64,000 nt of DNA from Oscillospiraceae bacterium (GTDB lineage Bacteria > Bacillota > Clostridia > Oscillospirales > Oscillospiraceae). The notes under the pieces were generated by a model. The model saw only the letters and a list, made by a program, of their open reading frames with translations. It searched no databases and had not been told where the DNA came from. Within the stretch, counting starts at the first letter, position 1. Every line of letters starts with the position of its first letter. Of the stretch, positions 43,060 to 51,523 are shown in pieces. Location: contig JAFSCD010000010.1 of assembly GCA_017436955.1 (NCBI GenBank), forward strand, positions 1 to 64,000, given 5' to 3'. A program made the translations under genes and the position numbers.

Positions 43060-44744
43060 GTGTACGTATGAATCCAAACGGAAAAACCCTTCGTTGGATA
43101 TGGGATGTCTCCGGCAAGGCCAAGCGAAATGTGTTCCTGCTGGTGGCGGTGAAGATCCTGCATTCGCTGACCGGCGTGCTTTACGCGCTGCTGCTGCAGC
43201 AGGTGGTGGACAGCGCTACCCGGCAAAGTGACAGAAGTCTTTGGGTCAGCCTGGCGTATTTCGGCGGTCTGATCGCGCTGACCATCGTCTTGCAGGGCAT
43301 TGTCCGGTATCTTTCGGAAAAATCCAAAGCCAAGCTGGAAAAGACCTTCCGGCAGCGGCTGTTTTCCCAGCTTTTGAGCCGGGATTATGCCGGCGTTTGC
43401 GCCACCCATACCGGCGAATGGATGAACCGGATGACCAGTGACGTCAATGTGGTGGTAAGCGGTGTCACCCAGATCGTGCCGGATTTCAGCGGCTCGCTGA
43501 TCCGCATTTTATCGGCGGCAGCGGCGCTGACGCTGATGGTGCCGGGTCTGGTGATCGCGCTGCTGGTCGGCGGTGTGGTGATCGCGGTGGTTTCTGTGGC
43601 ATTCCGCAAGAAGCTGAAAACCTACCACGCAAAGATCCAAACGGCTGACGGTAAGGTGCGCAGCTTTATTCAGGAAAGCCTGCAGGGTCTGCCGGTGATC
43701 CACAGCTTCAACCGGGAAGCCGGTATGCGCGGCAGCGCGGACGAGCTGATGGACACCCATATGCACATCCGGCTGAAGCGGATGCATTTTGTGAACTTTT
43801 GCAATATCGTGATCCGCAGCGCGCTGCTGGGTGCCCAGTTCCTGGGCGTGGCGCTGTGCGGCTGGATGATCTTCAACGGTCAGATCACTTACGGCGCCAT
43901 GTCGGCGATCCTGCACCTGGTAAGCCAGCTGGAATCGCCGCTGGCAGGCATCTCCAAGTACATTCCCCAGTATTACAGTATGCTCGCCAGCGCGGAGCGC
44001 CTGATGGAGCCGGAAAGCTACGCCGCCGATGCGGAGGTGGCACCGAAGCCGGCAAAGGAAATTCAAGAATTCTATCAGGAAGAATTTGCCGCGCTGCATT
44101 TTACCGATGTCAGCTTTGCCTATCAGGATAATGAAAAGATCCGCGTGCTGGATCAGGTGTCCTTCACGCTGAAAAAGGGACAATCCCTTGCCATCACCGG
44201 CGAATCCGGCTGCGGCAAGAGTACGCTGCTGAAGCTGCTGCTGGGTCTTTACAAGACCAATCAGGGGCAGGTGTCGCTGGAAACCGTTTCCGGTCAGCAG
44301 ATTCCGCTGGATACCGGCTACCGGAGCCTTTTTGCCTACGTGCCCCAGGGAAATCTGCTGTTTTCCGGCACGGTCAGGGAGATGCTGTCCTTCTCGGACA
44401 GATCGCTGATGCACGATGATGAAAAGCTGTGGAACGCCCTGAAGGTGGCGGCGGCGGATGAGATCATCGCCCAGCGCCCAGAGGGGCTGGACGCCGCCCT
44501 CGGCGAAGGCGGCAGAGGCTTCTCGGAAGGTCAGATCCAGCGCCTTGCCATCGCCCGTGCCATCTTGTTTGAGCGGCCGGTGCTGCTGTTTGACGAAGCC
44601 ACCAGCTCGCTGGATGAAGAAACCGAGCGCAGAGTGCTGCACAATATCCGGGAAATGACGGGCTATACCGTGATCCTGGTCACCCACAAGGAAGCATCCC
44701 GGAATGCCTGCGATTATCGTCTGGACATCTCTGGTAATGCATAA
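43056..44744 (+). CDS. ABC exporter, fused permease and ATPase
   Basis: This 562-residue half-transporter has six N-terminal helices (residues about 20-300) and a C-terminal ATPase with Walker A GESGCGKST, a Q-loop, Walker B VLLFDEATSSLD and a signature motif FSEGQ in place of LSGGQ. It has no N-terminal C39 peptidase domain, so cleavage is likely done by the adjacent S26-type protein. It is translationally coupled to that gene and probably exports the product of the cluster. Confidence 0.9.
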   Translation: MSVRMNPNGKTLRWIWDVSGKAKRNVFLLVAVKILHSLTGVLYALLLQQVVDSATRQSDRSLWVSLAYFGGLIALTIVLQGIVRYLSEKSKAKLEKTFRQRLFSQLLSRDYAGVCATHTGEWMNRMTSDVNVVVSGVTQIVPDFSGSLIRILSAAAALTLMVPGLVIALLVGGVVIAVVSVAFRKKLKTYHAKIQTADGKVRSFIQESLQGLPVIHSFNREAGMRGSADELMDTHMHIRLKRMHFVNFCNIVIRSALLGAQFLGVALCGWMIFNGQITYGAMSAILHLVSQLESPLAGISKYIPQYYSMLASAERLMEPESYAADAEVAPKPAKEIQEFYQEEFAALHFTDVSFAYQDNEKIRVLDQVSFTLKKGQSLAITGESGCGKSTLLKLLLGLYKTNQGQVSLETVSGQQIPLDTGYRSLFAYVPQGNLLFSGTVREMLSFSDRSLMHDDEKLWNALKVAAADEIIAQRPEGLDAALGEGGRGFSEGQIQRLAIARAILFERPVLLFDEATSSLDEETERRVLHNIREMTGYTVILVTHKEASRNACDYRLDISGNA

Positions 44745-44768
44745 GCTCAGAAATGAAAGTGTGAAGAT

Positions 44769-45623
44769 ATGAAACGCTATGATATGCATATCCACATCAC
44801 CAGCGAAGTAATCGATCGCGGTTATTTGCTGGAAAAAATGGAAGAGTCCGGCATTTGGGGCGGCGGCTTGATTTCCACATGTCCGGAAGAGACAGAAACC
44901 TCTCTGCTGAAAATGCCCTACCGTGAGCGGTTGAAAAACCTGCTGAAATGGACCCAGGTGGATGACCGGTTGGTGCCCATTATGTGGGTGCATCCCCGGG
45001 AAAAGGATGTCTGTGACATCGTTGCAGATGCTGCTGCTTCCGGCGTGAAGGCATTTAAGATGATTTGCGACGATTACGCTGTGGATAGCCCGGAAAGTAT
45101 GAAACTGCTGGGTGCGATCGAAAAGTCCGGTCGTCCGGTGTTGTTCCATTCCGGTATCCTCTGGGGCGGTATGGATACTTCTAAGTATAATCGCCCGGTT
45201 AATTGGGAGTGCATGCTGCATTTCCCCGAGATTAAGTTTGCGCTGGCACATTGCTCCTGGCCTTGGTATGATGAGTGCATTGCGGTTTATGGCAAATTCC
45301 TGAATTCCTGCCTGCATCGCCAGTCCAGCGAGATGTTCATTGATTTAACGCCCGGAACTCCGGAGATTTACAGAAAGGATATGCTGACGAAGCTGTGGCT
45401 TACCGGCTACGATGTTCAGGAAAACGTGATGTTTGGCACGGATTCTCTGTCTGACGACTACAATCCCTCCTGGGTTAAGGGTTGGATCGAAAGAGACGAT
45501 GCCATCTATGACGAACTGGGCGTCACCCAGGAGCAGCGGGAGAAGATCTACCGCGAGAACTTCCTGAGAATGATCGAAGGTCGTTCTATCCATCATTTGC
45601 TTCCCCAGCCCAATAAGAAATGA
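44769..45623 (+). CDS. Amidohydrolase-family (TIM-barrel) hydrolase
   Basis: This 284-residue metal-dependent amidohydrolase has an HIH motif in YDMHIHI near the N terminus. FKMICDDYA follows, then an ILFHSG-type strand (PVLFHSGIL), LAHCSWP, and FGTDSL with the metal-bound Asp near the C terminus. It falls with the amidohydrolase-2 (ACMSD/TIM-barrel) type. It begins 24 bases after the ABC gene with a weak ribosome site (GAAAGTGTG), so it may be the end of that transcript. It is coupled by ATGA to the next gene. The substrate is unknown. Confidence 0.85.
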   Translation: MKRYDMHIHITSEVIDRGYLLEKMEESGIWGGGLISTCPEETETSLLKMPYRERLKNLLKWTQVDDRLVPIMWVHPREKDVCDIVADAAASGVKAFKMICDDYAVDSPESMKLLGAIEKSGRPVLFHSGILWGGMDTSKYNRPVNWECMLHFPEIKFALAHCSWPWYDECIAVYGKFLNSCLHRQSSEMFIDLTPGTPEIYRKDMLTKLWLTGYDVQENVMFGTDSLSDDYNPSWVKGWIERDDAIYDELGVTQEQREKIYRENFLRMIEGRSIHHLLPQPNKK

Positions 45624-46426
45624 AAAGTGTAGAAATTTTTGTGAATGAAGTTCTTGCCAAGCAGGAGGATCGGGACTGGCTGCTGTCTGATCCTGCCACA
45701 CTGGAAGAGGGCAAGCGGATCGCTGAAAAGGTCAAGACCGGCGAATTGCTCATTACCGATATGGAGGCAGGCTTGCTGCCCCTGGCTATCATTGCCAATC
45801 TGACAGAGCACGCGCTGGAAGTCAATGCACAGCGCGGCATTCCCCGCGAGCAGACCATTGAAACCCTGCGGGATGTGAATGTTTGGCTGGATGGTTATTA
45901 TGAGCAGGAAGGTGTCCGCGCCTTTTGTGAATATTGCTGGCTGCGCCGGCATTTTACCGGCGATCTGTTCACCGTCGGACGTCTGCAGTTCCGGCTGGAG
46001 GAAAATGTGGGTCTGGCACCGGAGGGCAAGACCGTCATCGACACCCACATCCCCAGAGGCGGCAGGCTGACCCCGGAGGAGTGCGAAAAGTCCTTTGCTA
46101 TGGCGGAGGAATTCTTCGATAAGCATTTCCCCGGCCACGGCGCCAAGTATTTCTATTGCCATTCCTGGCTGCTCAGCAAGGATCTGGAGGCCGTCTGCGG
46201 TGAGAATTCCAATGTGCTGAATTTCTCCCGGATGTGGAATTATCACCCCTGTGAGCCGGACTACAGCGCCCAGGCGGTACGCCACGTGTTTGGCATCAAC
46301 TTCGTCCGTGGGGATATCGACCAATTTCCCGAAAATACCTCCCTGCAGAGAAAGATCAAGGCGTATATGCTGGAAGGAAACGATATCAACATCGGCTCCG
46401 GCTATCGCCCCACAAGTAAGGTTTAA
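45620..46426 (+). CDS. Acyltransferase (GNAT-like C-terminal domain family)
   Basis: This 268-residue protein has an N-terminal helical region (about 1-115) and a C-terminal GNAT-like acyltransferase domain with IDTHIPRGGRLTPEECEKSF, FFDKHFPGHGAKYFYCHSW and SNVLNFSRMW. The pattern matches my memory of the NAT_N/GNATC pair found in bacterial stand-alone acyltransferases. It overlaps the amidohydrolase by 4 bases. The two make a likely hydrolase-acyltransferase pair. Substrate unknown. Confidence 0.78.
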   Translation: MKSVEIFVNEVLAKQEDRDWLLSDPATLEEGKRIAEKVKTGELLITDMEAGLLPLAIIANLTEHALEVNAQRGIPREQTIETLRDVNVWLDGYYEQEGVRAFCEYCWLRRHFTGDLFTVGRLQFRLEENVGLAPEGKTVIDTHIPRGGRLTPEECEKSFAMAEEFFDKHFPGHGAKYFYCHSWLLSKDLEAVCGENSNVLNFSRMWNYHPCEPDYSAQAVRHVFGINFVRGDIDQFPENTSLQRKIKAYMLEGNDINIGSGYRPTSKV

Positions 46427-46435
46427 CAATGAAAC

Positions 46436-46465
46436 TGCGCCGACCGTCGGATCGGCGCGGTTTTT
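46436..46465 (+). terminator. Terminator
   Basis: GCGCCGA pairs with TCGGCGC across CCGTCGGA, then GG and TTTTTG. Confidence 0.75.
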
Positions 46466-46494
46466 GTTGAAAAACGCAGGCACGTATGGTACAA
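46466..46494 (+). promoter_or_regulatory. Promoter of the Card1-like gene
   Basis: TTGAAA (46466-46471), 17 bases and TACAAT (46489-46494), 31 bases before the ATG. Confidence 0.65.
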
Positions 46495-46525
46495 TGTTTC
46501 CAGGTATACAGAGAGGGGACATACT

Positions 46526-47746
46526 ATGACCATCGTGGAATTTTTTGAGAAATCACCCTTTGAGAATATGATTAGCTGCCTTGCGGTGAAGCCGGATAAG
46601 GTGATCTTCCTGGGCGATATGGATGAGATGGGCAAGGTCATCCCCACCTATGAGCAATTTTTGAAGAAAAAGCACATCCGCACCAAGCTGGAGCGCAGAA
46701 AGATCAGCCGCCAGGACTTAAAGTCTATCGTGCAGACTCTGACGGATATCCTCAAAACCGAAAGAGATTGCATTTTCGACATCACCGGCGGCGAGGATCT
46801 GACGATCCTGGGCTGCGGCATCGTGTTTGCCGCCTATCGGGACAAATATCCCGTGAAGCTGCAGCGCTTCGACATGGAAAGCGGAAAGATCATTGATTGC
46901 GATGGCGACGATGAGGTGTCCTTCCAGGGAGCCTTCTCCTTCACGGTGGAGGAGATGATCGCGCTGCAGGGCGGCGTGGTGCTGACGGATTATCCCCAGC
47001 CGGATCCGGATGCCGACAAGCAGGACGTGGATATGCTTTGGAATATGGCACGCAGGGAGCTGCGCTTCTGGAACGATTCTGTCAAATACCTGAAGGAATT
47101 TGAAAAGCGCACATCCCCGGAGCAGGACAAGATGCATATCGACATTGACCTGACGGACTTAAGCTATGAGATACAGGGCTACGGCCGCAAGCTGAAGCAG
47201 TACACCGATTTTTTGGAGGATCTGGTGGGTCTGGGTGCGATCGAGGACTTTTGGCTGGGAAGAAATCACATTTCCTACAGCTACAAGAATGCCGTTGTCC
47301 GCCGCTGTCTGAATTCCCCCGGTGACATACTGGAGATGAAGGTGTATTTTGAGGCAAGGAGTATGCGGCGTGACGGCAAGCCCTTCTTCGACAGCTGCCA
47401 GATCGGCGTGAATATTGATTGGGACGGCGTGGACCGGCACGATAATGATACCCGAAACGAGATCGACGTGATCCTGATCCGTGGTCTGACGCCGGTGTTT
47501 ATCTCCTGCAAGATCGGTCAGATCCAGGAGATCGAGCCCTACAAGCTGTGGACGGTTGCGGAGCGCTTTGGCGGCAAACGGGTGCGAAAAATGCTGATCG
47601 CCAGCAATTTTGACCGTTATGATGAAAAGTCCGAGCTGGCGTTCTTAAACCGGGCAAAGGAAATGGGCATCACCTTTATCGCCAATGCCACACAGATGAG
47701 CGATATGGATTGGAGAAATATGCTGAAAAATATGGTTCCCTGGTAA
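46526..47746 (+). CDS. DUF1887/Card1-like protein: CARF domain plus PD-(D/E)XK-type nuclease
   Basis: This 406-residue protein has an N-terminal Rossmann/CARF-like domain (about 1-150). It carries DITGGEDLTILGCG at 85-98, equivalent to the TGGTK motif that contacts cyclic oligoadenylate in Card1/Can2. A middle helical segment and a C-terminal restriction-endonuclease-like domain follow. Candidate catalytic residues are Glu270 (GDILE), Asp314 (NEIDV) and SCK at 327-329; the usual E-x-K is S-x-K here. Card1/Can2 proteins are type III CRISPR ancillary nucleases, but no cas gene or array lies in this window. It has its own promoter and stands between unrelated genes. Confidence 0.82.
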   Translation: MTIVEFFEKSPFENMISCLAVKPDKVIFLGDMDEMGKVIPTYEQFLKKKHIRTKLERRKISRQDLKSIVQTLTDILKTERDCIFDITGGEDLTILGCGIVFAAYRDKYPVKLQRFDMESGKIIDCDGDDEVSFQGAFSFTVEEMIALQGGVVLTDYPQPDPDADKQDVDMLWNMARRELRFWNDSVKYLKEFEKRTSPEQDKMHIDIDLTDLSYEIQGYGRKLKQYTDFLEDLVGLGAIEDFWLGRNHISYSYKNAVVRRCLNSPGDILEMKVYFEARSMRRDGKPFFDSCQIGVNIDWDGVDRHDNDTRNEIDVILIRGLTPVFISCKIGQIQEIEPYKLWTVAERFGGKRVRKMLIASNFDRYDEKSELAFLNRAKEMGITFIANATQMSDMDWRNMLKNMVPW

Positions 47747-47777
47747 AAACCGGGGAAAAGGAAAGGGTGTGGAGAAA

Positions 47778-48719
47778 ATGCTGCGCAGAATTTTATTGCT
47801 GCTGCTTTGCGCTGCGTTGCTCTGCGCCCTGCCGGGCTGCACGGCGGAGAAAGGGGAGGAACCGATGAGAGTACTGATTATTGGCAACAGCCATTCTGTG
47901 GATGCGTTTTATATGCTGCAGCGGGTATTTGCAGACCAGCTGCCGGAGCAGAAGCTTGTGCTGGGTATCGTATTTTACGGCGGCTGCTCCATCTCCAAGC
48001 ATCTGCTGTTTGCACAGCACGAGGAGCCGGCGTACACCTATTTACGGGATGATAACGGCAACCGGGAATCCTTTGAAGGCTGGACGATGCGTGCCATTTT
48101 GGAGGATCAGTCCTGGGACAAGGTGTTTTTCCAGGCAGCCAAAACAGACCTGGACGATACTCTGAATGAAGCCGACCGACGGGCGCTGGAGGACTACGTG
48201 TCCCGGTGTCTGGGCAAGCCCTATGAAAAATGGTGGCACACCTCCTGGCCCAGCCCCAACGAGGAGATCTTCTTCTCGCCGGCTTACGTCAGTATTGCGC
48301 CGGAGGGGTATAAGGAAAACCTGATGGCGCTGTACGGCTTTGATCCGTCCAACCAGTTTACGGTGCTGACGGATATGGCAAAGCAGCATATTTTGACGGA
48401 CGACAACTATACCGGCGCGGTGTGTACCGGCACGGCTATTATGTACGCCCACAATGTGCTTGACAGACCCCAGCTGGAGCTGTGGCGGGATTATACCCAT
48501 CTGTCCGACCTGGGACGCCTGATGGCAGCTTACAGCCTGTACGCCCAGCTGACGGGCAACAAGATACAGCAGGTGGGCATCGACGTTATCCCGACGCAAA
48601 GAAGAAGCACGCAATACCAGCATCTGGGCGATCTTACCATCACTCCGCAGATGAAGGAGATCATCATCGAAGCGGTGAATTATTCGCTGGATGCCCCCTG
48701 GAGCGTACCGACCAAATAA
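47778..48719 (+). CDS. Lipoprotein of the SGNH/DUF4886 hydrolase-like family
   Basis: This 313-residue protein has a lipoprotein signal peptide with lipobox ALPGC, then MRVLIIGNSHSVDAFYML, a GNSHS serine block. A late DYTHLSDLGRLM provides the Asp/His pair. These are the hallmarks of DUF4886-type SGNH hydrolases, mostly acetylesterases or lipase-like, anchored outside the membrane. The ATG at 47778 is preferred over a GTG at 47769 because of spacing from AAAGG. Substrate unknown. Confidence 0.8.
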   Translation: MLRRILLLLLCAALLCALPGCTAEKGEEPMRVLIIGNSHSVDAFYMLQRVFADQLPEQKLVLGIVFYGGCSISKHLLFAQHEEPAYTYLRDDNGNRESFEGWTMRAILEDQSWDKVFFQAAKTDLDDTLNEADRRALEDYVSRCLGKPYEKWWHTSWPSPNEEIFFSPAYVSIAPEGYKENLMALYGFDPSNQFTVLTDMAKQHILTDDNYTGAVCTGTAIMYAHNVLDRPQLELWRDYTHLSDLGRLMAAYSLYAQLTGNKIQQVGIDVIPTQRRSTQYQHLGDLTITPQMKEIIIEAVNYSLDAPWSVPTK

Positions 48720-48724
48720 AGCAA

Positions 48725-48753
48725 AACCGCCAACGGCAGTGCCGTTGGCGGTT
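48725..48753. terminator. Bidirectional terminator
   Basis: AACCGCCAACGGC pairs with GCCGTTGGCGGTT across AGT, between convergent genes. Confidence 0.8.
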
Positions 48754-48758
48754 AATTG

Positions 48759-49031
48759 TTACTTTTTCTTCTTTTCGGAGGTCAGCGCTGTTTCGCCGCC
48801 CAGATACATACTGACAAGTCCAAACAGCACCAGGCAGGTGGAAGCGTAAATGATAATAGGGAAGACCTTTTTGTAAATAAACACGCAGATGGCAGTTGCG
48901 GTTTCGCCGCCGATGAACATCGCAGCCAGATAGCCGAAGAAGGTCAAACCGCCGGCAAACAGCGTGATCATAATGCCGTAGCCAAAGATCAGCTTGCAAA
49001 CTTCAGAAATTTTCTTCATAGTTTCCTTCAT
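48759..49031 (-). CDS. Small membrane protein linked to a TRAP-type permease
   Basis: This 90-residue protein has two to three hydrophobic helices (about 14-40, 44-56 and 60-78) and a lysine-rich C-terminal tail (SEKKKK). It starts after AGGAGGGC, 13 bases after the TRAP permease stop, so the two are one transcript. Its position suggests a permease partner, like the small DctQ subunit of TRAP systems (which normally has four helices), though it is smaller and no homology was recognised. Confidence 0.6.
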   Translation of the reverse strand: MKETMKKISEVCKLIFGYGIMITLFAGGLTFFGYLAAMFIGGETATAICVFIYKKVFPIIIYASTCLVLFGLVSMYLGGETALTSEKKKK

Positions 49032-49044
49032 TGTTTTGCCCTCC

Positions 49045-50403
49045 TTACAGACCGATGATCGGCAGCCAGCCCATCAGCACGATGATCTGCACAACAAACT
49101 GACCGGCGACCCACCAGAGATTATTCTTGAATGTCTTATTGAAGTCGGCACCGGAGATGGTCATACCGGCATACATACCCAGACCAAGAGGGGGGGTGAT
49201 GCCGCACATAACGCCGCAGATGCAGGGCAGCATTGCTGCAGCCAGCACGGGGTTGACACCTACAGCCGCCAGAGCTGCAATAAAGGCAGAGCCGAAGATG
49301 ACTACCTGAGAAGAGCCGGGGACGACCATACCCAGGAAGCAGGTCAAAATGCTCAGGAACAGCACGGTGGCAAACTTGCCCATCTTCATACCGGAGATGA
49401 ATGCCTGCATTTCCTCGGCCACATTCAGATCGGCAAACATTGCGCCGATCATATAGCCGATGACGCACACACCGATGGAAGGTGCGATGGTCTTGACGCC
49501 GTCTGCAAACATCTTGGCGATCTTGTGGGGCGTAACGGACTTCTTATCCTTGGTGATCAGCACAGTGTAGATGGAAGCGATGCCGCCGATGAACAGCAGC
49601 AGGCTGCTGGAGAAATGCTTGGCACCGGTGGCACCCAGACGGGCGGTGAAGAAATTGTCCTTCAGCGCAGAGTCCAGAATAAAGGGCACCAGAATGATGA
49701 AAGGCAGCAGCATACCCTGCCAGTTTTCCTTGAGGGACTGCTTCAGGCTGGGAATGTCTTCCTTGGCCATGGGGCGGATCTTGTAGACCTTAACAAATGC
49801 AAAGACGGTCAGCATACGCTGCAGGATAAACCACAGCGAGCAACCCCACAGAACGATCCAGAAAGTACCGGTGGAGATTTCCAGAGTGGGGTAGAGCGCG
49901 GTCAGCGCACCCAGAGCGGCAACGATATTGCCGGAGGGAGGGATCATATTGCCCAGATAGCTGGCGTTGCTCTCGACATTGCCGGCCAGTTCAGCAGGGA
50001 AGCCGGACTTTTTCATAGCGGGAATGGTGATAACGCCGGTGGCCATAACATTGCCCGGGCCGGAGCCGGACAGCGCGCCCATAAAGGAGCTGGCGATGAC
50101 CGAAACATAACCTGCGCCGCCGGGGATCCGGCCAAGAAGTGCCAGAATGATGTTGATACATCCGTCGATGACCTTGGTCTTGGTCAGAATGATGGACATC
50201 GCAACAAAAGCGACCATCGAGTACAGCAGCGAGGTGGACAGGGCATCATCAATGTAGGTACCCACATTCTGCCAAGTGCCGGTTACGAACAGCAATACCA
50301 CAAAAGCAAGTACAATGGCTTCGTAAACAGGACGCTTCAGCAGCATGAACCACACAATGATAACACCCAGCAGGATTCCCAGATACAGAAATACGGAAGG
50401 CAT
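49045..50403 (-). CDS. TRAP/DctM-superfamily large permease
   Basis: This 452-residue membrane protein has about 11-12 helices and belongs to the DctM/ion-transporter superfamily: GALSGSGPGNVMATG with a later GNVESNASYLGNMIPPSG, and MVVPGSSQVVIFG in the second half. These repeats form the substrate and Na+ sites. It probably imports a dicarboxylate or similar organic acid with Na+. The start follows AAAGGAG. No DctP-type binding protein or DctQ is nearby except the small gene downstream. A divergent LysR gene probably controls it. Confidence 0.85.
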   Translation of the reverse strand: MPSVFLYLGILLGVIIVWFMLLKRPVYEAIVLAFVVLLFVTGTWQNVGTYIDDALSTSLLYSMVAFVAMSIILTKTKVIDGCINIILALLGRIPGGAGYVSVIASSFMGALSGSGPGNVMATGVITIPAMKKSGFPAELAGNVESNASYLGNMIPPSGNIVAALGALTALYPTLEISTGTFWIVLWGCSLWFILQRMLTVFAFVKVYKIRPMAKEDIPSLKQSLKENWQGMLLPFIILVPFILDSALKDNFFTARLGATGAKHFSSSLLLFIGGIASIYTVLITKDKKSVTPHKIAKMFADGVKTIAPSIGVCVIGYMIGAMFADLNVAEEMQAFISGMKMGKFATVLFLSILTCFLGMVVPGSSQVVIFGSAFIAALAAVGVNPVLAAAMLPCICGVMCGITPPLGLGMYAGMTISGADFNKTFKNNLWWVAGQFVVQIIVLMGWLPIIGL

Positions 50404-50445
50404 GGTGCATTCTCCTTTTCTCTTTCCAAAATATGAATGGATTTC

Positions 50446-50559
50446 ATTCCAATAATGGAATAATACCGCAAATTTTGCGGTTTGTCAAGGCATTATTTGC
50501 AAAAATGAAGATGATACTTGAATTTTTTTGAATTGATGTTATTCTATATATTGAATAAC
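50446..50559. promoter_or_regulatory. Putative operators between TRAP permease and LysR genes
   Basis: Two palindromes: ATTCC-N6-GGAAT at 50446-50461, and GTTATTC-N8-GAATAAC at 50538-50559. LysR proteins usually bind dyads with a T-N11-A core in such divergent intergenic regions, so these are likely operators. Confidence 0.5.
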
Positions 50560-50582
50560 GAAGCAGAAAGGCGGTGGGGAGT

Positions 50583-51479
50583 ATGAATGCCCGCTCGTTA
50601 AAATATGCCATCGTGCTGTCCGAGACCCGGAATTTTTCCCAGGCTGCCCAGCAGCTGGGTGTGTCCCAGCCCACCTTCAGCAAGCAGATCATTGCGCTGG
50701 AAAATGATTTGGGACTGAAGCTGTTTGACCGCAACAAGTCGCCGCTGGAGCTGACACCTGCCGGTGAATTTTTTATCGGCAAGGCAAAGGAAATGCTCTA
50801 TACCGAGGAGCAGCTCCATAAAACCCTGGAGCAGTTCAAGACCGGCGAAAACGGCACGCTGACCATCGGCGTTACGCCGTTTCGTTCCATGGCGCTGATG
50901 CCGGAGCTGGTGAAGAAGGTCAAGGCGAAATATCCCGGCGTGAAGGTGGTGCTGCACGAAGCCAATGCCGGTCAGCTGCGCAAGGATGCGGCGGAAGGTA
51001 TTTGCGATTTCGTGATCCTCAACCTGCCGGTGGATGACCCCGGTCTGGAGGTAACGCCCATTATGCCGGATACCCTGGTGCTGGCGGTGCCGGACAACCT
51101 GGCATCCGCTCTGGAGGATCCGGAAAAAGCAGCCGGCGGGACCATCCGTTTGCAGGAGGCGAAGAAGCTTCCCTTTGTCACCCTGGGGCAGGGGCAGGAG
51201 CTGCGGCAGCTGTTGGAGCGGCTGTGTGCCGTAGACGGCTTCTATCCGGATATTTCCGCAGAGGTGGTCAGTATCACCACAGCCTGGGCGATGGCGCGTG
51301 CCGGCGTGGGTGCGGTGCTGCTGCCGCTGCAGCTGGCAGAGATGGAAAGCGCCGACGGAAAGCTGCGGCTGTACCCTCTGCAGAAGGGGCTGTACTCCCG
51401 GCAGCCGGCGGTGGTGATCCGTCGGGGGCAGTATATTTCCGAATACGCAGACTACGCCATCGAACTTTTGAAGCAATAA
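50583..51479 (+). CDS. LysR-family transcriptional regulator
   Basis: This 298-residue regulator has an N-terminal winged helix-turn-helix (about residues 1-60; ETRNFSQAAQQLGVSQPTFSKQI) and a C-terminal effector-binding domain (LTIGVTPFRS to the end), usual for LysR. The ATG at 50583 has GGGGAG just upstream, though the site is close; a GTG at 50574 is also possible. It is divergent from the TRAP-type permease across an operator-bearing gap, and likely responds to the transported acid. Confidence 0.9.
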   Translation: MNARSLKYAIVLSETRNFSQAAQQLGVSQPTFSKQIIALENDLGLKLFDRNKSPLELTPAGEFFIGKAKEMLYTEEQLHKTLEQFKTGENGTLTIGVTPFRSMALMPELVKKVKAKYPGVKVVLHEANAGQLRKDAAEGICDFVILNLPVDDPGLEVTPIMPDTLVLAVPDNLASALEDPEKAAGGTIRLQEAKKLPFVTLGQGQELRQLLERLCAVDGFYPDISAEVVSITTAWAMARAGVGAVLLPLQLAEMESADGKLRLYPLQKGLYSRQPAVVIRRGQYISEYADYAIELLKQ

Positions 51480-51485
51480 AAACAG

Positions 51486-51519
51486 CATCCGGCAACCGAT
51501 TCGGTTGCCGGATGTTTTT
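51486..51519. terminator. Bidirectional terminator
   Basis: CATCCGGCAACC pairs with GGTTGCCGGATG, then TTTTTC on the right and AAAAACAG on the left. Confidence 0.8.
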
Positions 51520-51523
51520 CTGC

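Noticed and set aside
43509..45317. A 602-codon minus-strand ORF
   Set aside because: Runs across the ABC exporter and amidohydrolase genes in antisense; no motif.
48994..50436. A 480-codon ORF on the plus strand
   Set aside because: It lies opposite the DctM-type permease, whose composition gives a His/Gln/Asp-rich shadow product with no recognisable motif.
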